Origin: CAYVBN01 sp964538565
GTDB lineage: Bacteria; Pseudomonadota; Alphaproteobacteria; Rhizobiales; Xanthobacteraceae
Length of the DNA: 6,088 nt
Assembly: GCA_964538565.1 (NCBI GenBank)
Contig: CAZIGW010000287.1
Span: 1 to 6,088, forward strand
Direction: 5' to 3'
Every line of letters begins with the position of its first letter. Position 1 is the stretch's first letter. The position numbers were made by a program, and so were the translations under genes. This document shows positions 1-6,088 of the stretch, piece after piece. The notes under the pieces are model-generated. The model worked only from the letters and a program-made list of their open reading frames with translations. It made no database searches and was not told the DNA's origin.

Positions 1-171
1 GGCGCCGCCTTCCTGGCGGCACACCGTGATGGCGAGCGCGCGGTCGTGAAAGGCATCGAGCACCGCGAGATAGCTCTCGCCCGGCACGCAGAAGGCGTGG
101 CGCGCGCCATGCACCAGCAGCTGGTCGACGAGCACTTCGGCAGCCGTTCGCGGGTTGTCCTGTGTCCGCAT
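1..171 (-). CDS. Thiamine-diphosphate-dependent enzyme (acetolactate synthase-like), N-terminal fragment
   Basis: The first 57 codons of a minus-strand gene are present; the rest lies beyond the left edge. The peptide begins MRTQDNPRTAAEVLVDQLLV and continues with HGARHAFCVPGESYL and VCRQEGGA. This is the start of the pyrimidine-binding domain of the acetolactate synthase/benzoylformate decarboxylase superfamily. By family knowledge, the glutamate in RQEGGA (residue 54) is the conserved residue that contacts the aminopyrimidine ring and activates the cofactor. The FCVPGESYL loop is typical of the catabolic 'thiamine pyrophosphate-binding protein' members rather than of IlvB, but the substrate cannot be told from this fragment. 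The ATG at 171-169 was chosen because the domain begins directly after it; the ribosome site before it (GGGACGG, about 5 nt away) is only moderate. The gene lies downstream of the hsp20 terminator on the same strand, so it probably has its own promoter. Confidence 0.85.
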   Translation of the reverse strand, partial: MRTQDNPRTAAEVLVDQLLVHGARHAFCVPGESYLAVLDAFHDRALAITVCRQEGGA

Positions 172-288
172 GGTTCCGTCCCATTGCGCCGAGGCCTCGC
201 GCGAGCCTCCGTTGCCGGTGACGACTTTCCCGGCCGGCGCGCAACGGGTCAATAGGTCTCGGCAAGATCTTTCACCCGGAAGGGTCCG

Positions 289-317
289 GCCGCCGCCGCG
301 CGTGTCCCGGCGGCGGC
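289..317. repeat. GC-rich inverted repeat in the spacer before the ThDP enzyme gene
   Basis: A perfect 10-bp inverted repeat (gccgccgccg at 289-298, cggcggcggc at 308-317) encloses a 9-nt loop. No T-run follows on either strand, so it is not a convincing terminator. It sits between the hsp20 terminator and the start of the ThDP-enzyme gene and could form a stable hairpin in a long leader of that gene, or simply reflect CGG/CCG-rich DNA. The remaining spacer (172-288) shows no open reading frame I would support and no clear promoter. Confidence 0.4.
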
Positions 318-322
318 TCGTG

Positions 323-354
323 CGGAAACAAAAGGCCCGCGCGAGCGGGCCTTT
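323..354 (-). terminator. Rho-independent terminator of hsp20
   Basis: A perfect 10-bp stem (aaaggcccgc at 331-340 with gcgggccttt at 345-354) has a 4-nt loop. Read on the minus strand it is followed by TTTTGTTT, a good U-rich tail. It starts 29 nt past the hsp20 stop codon, so it very likely ends that transcript and separates it from the ThDP-enzyme gene. On the plus strand only CTTTG follows, so it is directional. Confidence 0.85.
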
Positions 355-383
355 GCGACGCGTGACGGCGAGGCGAACCGGCG

Positions 384-854
384 TCAGCTGTGCTTGATCT
401 CGATCTTCTTCTCTTTCTTGATCATTTCCGGCGGCTTGGGAAGACGGACGTGCAGAACGCCTTTTTCGAAGGTGGCCTCGACCTTGCCGGCGTCGGGATC
501 GTACGGCAGCGCGATCGTGCGGCTGAACGATCCGTAGCTGCGCTCCACCACGCGCCACGATTTTTCCTCGTCCGCTTCGTCACGCTCGGCTTTCTTCTCG
601 CCGCGGATGGTCAACATGCCTTCCGCGAGGGTAACGTCGACGTCCTTCTCGTCGACACCGGGCAGTTCCGCCGTGATCTCGATACCGTCCTTGCCCTCGA
701 CCACGTCGATCTTGGGCGCGAGCACGTCGGTGGCAAACCCGGCGAACGGTGTCCGGTGGGAAAAGTCTTCGAACGTCTTCTCGATTTCGCGGAAAAGCGA
801 TCCGAAAGCGTCGCCGTTGCGACCAAACAGCGACGGCAGATGGGAACCCGCCAT
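384..854 (-). CDS. Small heat-shock protein, Hsp20/alpha-crystallin family
   Basis: Encodes 156 residues. By family knowledge it is a cytoplasmic ATP-independent holdase that forms large oligomers and keeps unfolding proteins refoldable by DnaK/ClpB. The N-terminal arm (about 1-45) includes FGSLFREIEKTFEDF. The alpha-crystallin domain follows (about 46-141), with PKIDVVEGKDGIEITAELPG, YGSFSRTIALP and the signature A-x-x-x-x-G-V-L (ATFEKGVL, 127-134). The tail ends with the I-x-I motif (IEI, 151-153) that docks on neighbouring subunits. Length is normal for bacterial members. An 11-residue upstream extension is possible in frame, but the ATG at 854 follows a near-perfect AAGGAGG at 5 nt, so this start is preferred. 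The leader is unusually structured and a Crp/Fnr-type palindrome lies upstream. It is followed by its own terminator. The 131-residue gene upstream is on the same strand, 126 nt away, so co-transcription is possible but not required. Confidence 0.96.
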   Translation of the reverse strand: MAGSHLPSLFGRNGDAFGSLFREIEKTFEDFSHRTPFAGFATDVLAPKIDVVEGKDGIEITAELPGVDEKDVDVTLAEGMLTIRGEKKAERDEADEEKSWRVVERSYGSFSRTIALPYDPDAGKVEATFEKGVLHVRLPKPPEMIKKEKKIEIKHS

Positions 855-855
855 G

Positions 856-882
856 GCAACCTCCTTGCAACTTCCGATGCAA
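856..882 (-). promoter_or_regulatory. Alternative small hairpins around the hsp20 ribosome site (possible RNA thermometer)
   Basis: On the minus strand two mutually exclusive hairpins can be drawn. One pairs TTGCA (882-878) with TGCAA (869-865) across an 8-nt loop and covers the first bases of AAGGAGG; a further G-U pair can extend it. The other pairs GCAA (868-865) with TTGC (859-856) and places GGAGG exactly in the loop. ROSE-type thermometers precede rhizobial hsp20 genes and act by weak pairing over the ribosome site. The arrangement here is suggestive, but I do not recognise the full ROSE consensus. Confidence 0.3.
860..866 (-). promoter_or_regulatory. Strong Shine-Dalgarno fixing the hsp20 start
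   Basis: AAGGAGG on the minus strand, 5 nt before the ATG at 854. It lies inside the upstream in-frame extension of the reading frame and therefore selects the internal ATG as the true start. It is flanked by short complementary sequences able to hide it. Confidence 0.85.
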
Positions 883-892
883 ACCAAACAGC

Positions 893-910
893 CCGCCGGG
901 TGACCGGCGG
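893..910 (-). repeat. GC hairpin in the hsp20 leader
   Basis: A perfect 7-bp inverted repeat (ccgccgg at 893-899, ccggcgg at 904-910) has a 4-nt loop. If transcription starts where the upstream Crp/Fnr box predicts (near 912), this hairpin would form the very 5' end of the hsp20 mRNA, which could stabilise it. On the minus strand it is followed by GCTGTTTGGTTT, so a weak terminator for the 131-residue gene upstream is another reading. Confidence 0.4.
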
Positions 911-946
911 AACGGCTCTAGTTAGAAGTTGGGAAGAGAGCGCGCC

Positions 947-960
947 TTGACAAGTGTCAA
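947..960. promoter_or_regulatory. Crp/Fnr-family (FNR/FixK/NnrR-type) box upstream of hsp20
   Basis: TTGACAAGTGTCAA is a perfect palindrome apart from its two central bases and fits TTGA-N6-TCAA, the half-site pattern of FNR, FixK and NnrR regulators. Its centre is 99.5 bp upstream of the hsp20 ATG. With class II geometry (centre at -41.5) transcription would start near 912, just before the GC hairpin, and the -10 would be the weak TAACTA (924-919). Competing readings are that TTGACA on the minus strand is a sigma-70 -35 element, or that CTTGTC (954-949) with CCCAAC (933-928), 15 nt apart, is a degenerate heat-shock sigma (RpoH) promoter. Confidence 0.5.
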
Positions 961-980
961 CCCGGCCGTGCGTCGTCGCG

Positions 981-1376
981 TCAGGAGGCCGGTTCGACCG
1001 ACACCACCTGAAGCGTGTGCATCTCGCCGTCCTCGTCCTGAATCGAGACGTATTCGCCGGGACGGAACGCGTGCACGCCGAAGCGGTAGCCCGCTTCGTC
1101 GTCGGTCTCCGCCTTCTCGTCGTAATCGAAGATCCAGCGCGCGCCTTCCTTGCTGCCCGACTTGTGGACGAGGCGGCCGATCTCCTCCTCGTCGCCCCAG
1201 AAGCGGCGCACGCCGCAATGGGCGCGATGCTTCTGCCACAGCTGCGTATCGATATGTCCATCGGCATCGAGCGGCGCCACGAACTCGTAACCATGGCGCG
1301 AGGAGCCCGAGGGGAACTCCTTGGACCGAGCCAGGTTGAGCCGGATGCGCTTGAGCACATGCGGCAATTGCGTCAT
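981..1376 (-). CDS. Conserved-looking hypothetical protein, 131 residues
   Basis: I do not recognise a characterised family, although similar proteins seem to occur in Hyphomicrobiales. The protein is soluble: there is no signal peptide or membrane segment. A basic N-terminus (MTQLPHVLKRIRLNLARSKE) is followed by HGYEFVAPLDADGHID, then RFWGDEEEIGRLVHK (58-72), then ARWIFDYDE (79-87) with the acidic stretch ETDDEAG. The last third, YRFGVHAFRPGEYVSIQDED and MHTLQVVSVEPA, alternates as expected for beta strands and may form a small barrel. There is one cysteine (C54). An upstream frame extension of 29 residues exists, but the ATG at 1376 follows AAGGAGA at 6 nt and is preferred. It is divergent from the kinase-fusion gene and shares with it a Crp/Fnr-type box, so low-oxygen or NO control is plausible. 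It lies upstream of hsp20 on the same strand. Confidence 0.85.
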   Translation of the reverse strand: MTQLPHVLKRIRLNLARSKEFPSGSSRHGYEFVAPLDADGHIDTQLWQKHRAHCGVRRFWGDEEEIGRLVHKSGSKEGARWIFDYDEKAETDDEAGYRFGVHAFRPGEYVSIQDEDGEMHTLQVVSVEPAS

Positions 1377-1382
1377 GGGAAA

Positions 1383-1389
1383 TCTCCTT
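1383..1389 (-). promoter_or_regulatory. Shine-Dalgarno fixing the start of the 131-residue protein
   Basis: AAGGAGA on the minus strand, 6 nt before the ATG at 1376. It argues against the longer reading frame that begins at 1463, whose first codons overlap the Crp/Fnr-type box. Confidence 0.8.
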
Positions 1390-1449
1390 GAACACCTGGC
1401 GCGAAGCGCCGGGATACCGTCAGCATGGCGGAGCGCGGTCCGAACCACG

Positions 1450-1463
1450 TTGATATCGCTCAA
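1450..1463. promoter_or_regulatory. Shared Crp/Fnr-family box between divergent genes
   Basis: TTGATATCGCTCAA matches TTGA-N6-TCAA exactly and the FNR consensus TTGAT-N4-ATCAA at 9 of 10 defined bases. It lies between the 131-residue gene (minus) and the kinase fusion (plus). At exactly the class II spacing (22 nt from the box edge) there is a -10-like hexamer on each side: CATGCT on the minus strand (1427-1422) and CATCAT on the plus strand (1486-1491). Predicted transcript starts are near 1415 (minus, 39-nt leader) and 1498 (plus, leader of about 125 nt). One bound dimer could thus activate both genes. The rest of this spacer (1377-1622) shows only a small 5-bp hairpin at 1398-1410. Confidence 0.55.
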
Positions 1464-1622
1464 CCCCTCCGCGCTGTCACTAGCGCATCATCGCGCGGTC
1501 AGGAAACCGCCTGGCCGGGGTGATCCGGGGCCGCAAAGTCGGAGCGCGTCGGGATGGAGCATTTGCCTGGTGCGGCATCGCGGGCGGGCGGCGTCGGCCG
1601 CCGCAAGGCTTGGCAGATCGAC

Positions 1623-3206
1623 ATGACCGCGACGGTCGACCCGCAACGGCCGATCCTTGCCTTCCTGGGCGATCCCGCCACCTACGGGGGAACGCCTGTC
1701 ACGCGCGTCGACACGCATGCGGCCACCGTGTTCCTCGTCGGCGAGCGTGCGCTGAAGCTCAAGCGCGCGGTACGCTTTCCGTTCCTCGACTATTCGACGC
1801 TCGCGAAGCGCAAGGCCGCCTGCGCGGCCGAAATCGAGGTCAATCGACCGTTCGCGCCCGACATCTATCGCGGCATCGTCCCGGTGACGCGCGAGGCCGA
1901 CGGACGGCTCGCGCTCGACGGCGCCGGGCAGCCGGTCGAATGGCTCGTGGACATGCGCCGCTTCGACGAGACAAAAACCCTCGATCGCGTGGCCGACGCC
2001 GGCGGGCTCGACCTCGCGCTCGCCGACCGGCTCGCACGCGCGGCGGCGCGCGCGCACGCGGCGGCTCCGGTCGTCGCCGCCGAGCCCTGGATCGAGGCGC
2101 TCTGCGCCTACGTCGAGCAGAATGACGCCGCGCTGGCCGAGGCGCCCGAACTGTTCCCGGCCGCCGACGTCGCCCGGCTGACAAGCGCCAGCCGCTCCGC
2201 GCTCGAACGGCTGCGTCCGCTGTTGCGTGCGCGCGGCGCCGAAGGACTCGTGCGGCGCGGTCACGGCGATCTCCATCTCGGCAACGTCGTGCTGATCGGC
2301 GGGGAGCCGGTCCCGTTCGACGCGATCGAATTCGATCCGCTCGTCGCCGCCGGGGACGTCTTCTACGATCTCGCCTTTCTGCTGATGGATCTGTGGGAGC
2401 GCGGCCTCGCCGCCGCCGCCAACGTGGTGCTCAATCGTTATCTGGTGGAGACCGGGCGCATCGAGGACTTCGACGCACTCGCGGCTCTGCCGCTGTTTCT
2501 CTCGTTGCGCGCCGCGATCCGCGCCAAGGTCACGCTGGCGCGCATCGCCTATGCGGACGAGACCGCCAAAGGCGCGGTCGCATCCGCCGCGCAGGCCTAT
2601 TTTCGTCTCGCGCTCGCTCTCCTCGAGCCGCCCGCCGCGTTGCTGGTGTGCGTCGGCGGATTGTCCGGGACGGGCAAGTCGGTGCTCGCGCGGGCACTCG
2701 CGCCGCCGCTCGGCCCCGCGCCGGGCGCCGTCGTGTTGCGCTCCGACGTCGAGCGCAACCGGCTGTTCGGCGCTGCCGAGACCGAGCGGCTCGGCGCGGG
2801 AGCCTATGCGCCGGAGGTCACCGCACGGGTCTATGCCGGGCTTGCCGAGAAGGCGCGGCGCGCCACCGCGGCCGGTCACGCGGCGATCATCGACGCGGTC
2901 TTCGCCGATCCGGCCGAGCGCGCCGCCGCGACGCGCGTCGCGCAAGCAAACCACGTCGCGTTCCGTGGCTTGTTTCTCATCGCCGATCGCGAGACGCGCC
3001 TCGCGCGCGTCGGGGCCCGGGCCGCGGACGCGTCCGACGCCGACGCGTCCATCGTGTTGCGGCAGGAATCCTACGCGGTCGGAGAACTCGACTGGACCGT
3101 GATCGACGCCGCCGGCTCGCCGGAGGATACCCTGGCGCGGGCCAGAGCGGCGATCGGAGAAGTCACGTCGCCGGCGGCCGGCCGCGATCGCGCGGCATCG
3201 GGCTGA
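1623..3206 (+). CDS. Bifunctional aminoglycoside-phosphotransferase-like / P-loop kinase protein
   Basis: Encodes 527 residues in two domains. The N-terminal two-thirds (about 25-330) has the APH/choline-kinase fold: a lysine-bearing N-lobe strand (ALKLKRAV, 43-50), E70 in the following helix, the catalytic loop HGDLHLGN (214-221, with D216 and N221) and the metal-binding DAIEFD (233-238). The C-terminal domain (about 337-520) is a P-loop kinase with Walker A GLSGTGKS (346-353, K352) and IIDAVF (D424 region) in the Walker B position. This pairing is the COG2187 plus COG0645 architecture found in many Proteobacteria. The substrate is unknown, and real aminoglycoside resistance is unlikely. An in-frame ATG at 1554 would add 23 residues and has GGAG 9 nt before it. 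I prefer 1623 because family-like sequence begins there and codons 1554-1622 lack the G/C-ending bias of the gene. The gene converges on nnrS with only 19 nt between the stops. Both catalytic motifs are intact. Confidence 0.92.
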   Translation: MTATVDPQRPILAFLGDPATYGGTPVTRVDTHAATVFLVGERALKLKRAVRFPFLDYSTLAKRKAACAAEIEVNRPFAPDIYRGIVPVTREADGRLALDGAGQPVEWLVDMRRFDETKTLDRVADAGGLDLALADRLARAAARAHAAAPVVAAEPWIEALCAYVEQNDAALAEAPELFPAADVARLTSASRSALERLRPLLRARGAEGLVRRGHGDLHLGNVVLIGGEPVPFDAIEFDPLVAAGDVFYDLAFLLMDLWERGLAAAANVVLNRYLVETGRIEDFDALAALPLFLSLRAAIRAKVTLARIAYADETAKGAVASAAQAYFRLALALLEPPAALLVCVGGLSGTGKSVLARALAPPLGPAPGAVVLRSDVERNRLFGAAETERLGAGAYAPEVTARVYAGLAEKARRATAAGHAAIIDAVFADPAERAAATRVAQANHVAFRGLFLIADRETRLARVGARAADASDADASIVLRQESYAVGELDWTVIDAAGSPEDTLARARAAIGEVTSPAAGRDRAASG

Positions 3207-3225
3207 CGATCGCGCCGCGCCTCGC

Positions 3226-4425
3226 TCACTTCGCGGACCACGACGGGCGGCGGCGCAGCAGCAGCGGGCCGTAGGCGATGGCGAATCCGCCGAAGGCGAG
3301 GATCCACGCAAGCGCCGCGAGGTGCAGCAGCGCGACCGCGCCGGCGAACGCCGCGACGATGCGGGCGATCGCGGCGACGAGCACGCAGGCGTAGATCGCC
3401 TGGGTCGCCGGCGTCGCCTGCAGCGGCCGCCCGGTGTGCCCGAGGCTCGCGCGCGTCATCACCGCCAGCGTCATGGTGCCGATCGCGCCGGCCGTCCAGG
3501 CGTGGGTGCCGGCGCTCGGCGGGACGCTCCCGGGCCAGATCGCCGCGGCGCCAAGGAGCAGAAACCCGATCGGCACGAACGCATAGCCGACGTGCAGGAC
3601 GAGGACGAGGCGATCGGCCAAGGTGCGGTCGCCCGCCCAGCGCGCCAGTCGCGCGGCGTGCAGGATTCCCGCGAGCGCGAGCAGCCTACCCGTGATCTGG
3701 ATGGCCGGGGCGAACACCCAGAACGCAAGCGCGATCCCTCCGGCCGCGAGGCAGGCGGCGTCGAAGCGCGTGAACGACACCGGCAGCCGGCCCGGATTGG
3801 CGCGCACGAGCCAGTTGTGCGTGAAGCTCGGAATGATGCGGCCGCCGACCAGCGTGATCAGCCCGATGGCCGCCGCGATGCCGAGTCGATTGCCGATGTC
3901 GGCCGCGCCGAAGCGCAGCACTTCCACGTGCCAGACGACGTTGCCGGCCGCGAGCACGCCGACGACGCCGAGCACCCGCAGGTTGCGCCAGTTGCGCCCG
4001 GCCACGACCTCGCGCAATGCGACGCCGGCGAGCACGAACAGAAACGCCGCATCGACCACCGCGGCGGCGGGCTCGCCGATCTCGACGGAGAGCACGATCG
4101 CGAGCCGCCCGGCCACCCACAGCAGCGCAAGCGCCGCGAGCGGCGCGCCGCACACCGGCAGCCGGCCGGTCCAGTTCGGAATCGCGGTGAGCAGAAATCC
4201 GGCGATCACGCCGGCCACGTAACCATAGAGCATCTCGTGGATATGCCAGTCGAGCGCGCCCACGGCGGTCGGCAGGGTCAGGTCGCCGAAATACTGCGGA
4301 ATCCACAGCAGTATCGCGATCGCCGACCAGGCGGCGGCGCCGAGAAAGAACGGGCGGAATCCGTAGGAGAACAGCGCCGGACCGGCGTAGTCACGCCGGC
4401 GGGCAAGAGCGGCGGGTGTGGCCAT
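3226..4425 (-). CDS. nnrS: NnrS family haem/copper membrane protein
   Basis: Encodes 399 residues, very hydrophobic, with about 12 predicted membrane segments spread over the whole length. Diagnostic motifs of the NnrS family are FSYGFRPFFLGA (19-30), WHIHEMLYGY (60-69, histidines H61 and H63 as candidate haem or metal ligands), GGRIIPSFTHNWL (194-206) and GTMTLAVMTRASLGHTGR (316-333). NnrS was found in Rhodobacter sphaeroides as a haem- and copper-containing inner-membrane protein under NnrR control; in Vibrio cholerae it helps cells withstand nitric oxide, probably by limiting damage to the iron pool. The ATG at 4425 was chosen because conserved sequence starts soon after it. The TTG start 22 codons upstream lies in the ftsH terminator region. 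The ribosome site before 4425 is weak. No denitrification genes are visible in the window. No Crp/Fnr box is seen in its spacer. Confidence 0.93.
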   Translation of the reverse strand: MATPAALARRRDYAGPALFSYGFRPFFLGAAAWSAIAILLWIPQYFGDLTLPTAVGALDWHIHEMLYGYVAGVIAGFLLTAIPNWTGRLPVCGAPLAALALLWVAGRLAIVLSVEIGEPAAAVVDAAFLFVLAGVALREVVAGRNWRNLRVLGVVGVLAAGNVVWHVEVLRFGAADIGNRLGIAAAIGLITLVGGRIIPSFTHNWLVRANPGRLPVSFTRFDAACLAAGGIALAFWVFAPAIQITGRLLALAGILHAARLARWAGDRTLADRLVLVLHVGYAFVPIGFLLLGAAAIWPGSVPPSAGTHAWTAGAIGTMTLAVMTRASLGHTGRPLQATPATQAIYACVLVAAIARIVAAFAGAVALLHLAALAWILAFGGFAIAYGPLLLRRRPSWSAK

Positions 4426-4462
4426 GATCGATTTCGCTGCCGGGTTCGCGAACGCTGACCGG

Positions 4463-4491
4463 ATTATTAGCAGCGCGCGTCCACGAAACAA
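4463..4491 (-). promoter_or_regulatory. Candidate sigma-70 promoter of nnrS
   Basis: On the minus strand, TTGTTT (4491-4486) and AATAAT (4468-4463, five of six bases of TATAAT) are separated by exactly 17 nt. Transcription would start near 4456, giving a leader of about 31 nt. The -35 element lies in the T-run of the ftsH terminator. A 10-bp palindrome GTTCGCGAAC (4444-4453) sits just past the predicted start and could be an operator, but no regulator can be named. Confidence 0.4.
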
Positions 4492-4516
4492 AAACGCCCG
4501 CCGTATGGCGGGCGTT
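4484..4516 (-). terminator. Rho-independent terminator of ftsH
   Basis: A perfect 10-bp stem (aacgcccgcc at 4493-4502 with ggcgggcgtt at 4507-4516) has the 4-nt loop gtat. On the minus strand it is followed by TTTGTTT after the stem's own terminal TT. It begins 32 nt beyond the ftsH stop codon. It should insulate nnrS from ftsH transcription, although both lie on the same strand. Confidence 0.88.
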
Positions 4517-4548
4517 CCGGATCTGCATGACCGAGGATTGTCGGTCCG

Positions 4549-6088
<1,540 letters not shown>

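Noticed and set aside
855..887. An 11-residue N-terminal extension of Hsp20
   Set aside because: It would be translated through a strong Shine-Dalgarno placed 5 nt before the internal ATG.
1623..3206. Antibiotic-resistance gene (aminoglycoside phosphotransferase)
   Set aside because: The domain belongs to the fused COG2187/COG0645 type, which is chromosomal and widespread; there are no mobile-element signs and base composition matches the neighbours.
3207..3225. A bidirectional terminator between the convergent kinase-fusion and nnrS genes
   Set aside because: The 19-nt gap has no stem followed by a T-run on either strand.
1488..3311. A 607-codon open frame on the minus strand, longer than the kinase gene it opposes
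   Set aside because: It is low-complexity, Arg/Gly/Asp-rich and has no recognisable domain, while the plus strand encodes intact kinase motifs. Long antisense frames are common in GC-rich genes.
3322..4458. A 378-codon open frame on the plus strand opposite nnrS
   Set aside because: The product is an Arg/Asp/Gly-rich sequence without family motifs; the minus strand gives a clear NnrS protein.
4426..4491. A 22-residue N-terminal extension of NnrS from a TTG codon
   Set aside because: It would start within the ftsH terminator T-run and upstream of the best promoter's start site.

Overview
The window is GC-rich chromosomal DNA. The FtsH, NnrS, Hsp20 and kinase-fusion proteins resemble those of Alphaproteobacteria, probably a Hyphomicrobiales (Rhizobiales) member near the Bradyrhizobium/Rhodopseudomonas type. 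That placement comes from remembered protein similarity and base composition, not from a search. No mobile element, CRISPR array, tRNA or rRNA was seen.

Layout, left to right. (1) The 5' end of a thiamine-diphosphate-dependent enzyme gene, minus strand, runs off the left edge. (2) A spacer holds a GC-rich hairpin and the intrinsic terminator of the next gene. (3) A small heat-shock protein gene (Hsp20), minus strand, has a structured leader and a perfect TTGA-N6-TCAA palindrome upstream. (4) A 131-residue protein of unknown function, minus strand. (5) A divergent control region has a second TTGA-N6-TCAA box. (6) A plus-strand gene encodes an aminoglycoside-phosphotransferase-like domain fused to a P-loop kinase domain. 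(7) An NnrS-family haem/copper membrane protein gene, minus strand, is convergent with (6). (8) ftsH, minus strand, ends in a strong intrinsic terminator; its N-terminal membrane part lies beyond the right edge.

The most interesting signal is regulatory. Two Crp/Fnr-family (FNR/FixK/NnrR-type) boxes lie in the only two intergenic regions around Hsp20, the unknown protein and the kinase fusion. The divergent box has -10-like hexamers at the class II distance on both sides, so one dimer could serve both genes. With NnrS nearby, this suggests a small low-oxygen or nitric-oxide stress module joining a chaperone, a predicted small-molecule kinase, an unknown protein and an NO-related membrane protein. 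This is inference from motifs and context. NnrS itself has no such box in the visible spacer and seems to use an ordinary promoter overlapping the ftsH terminator.
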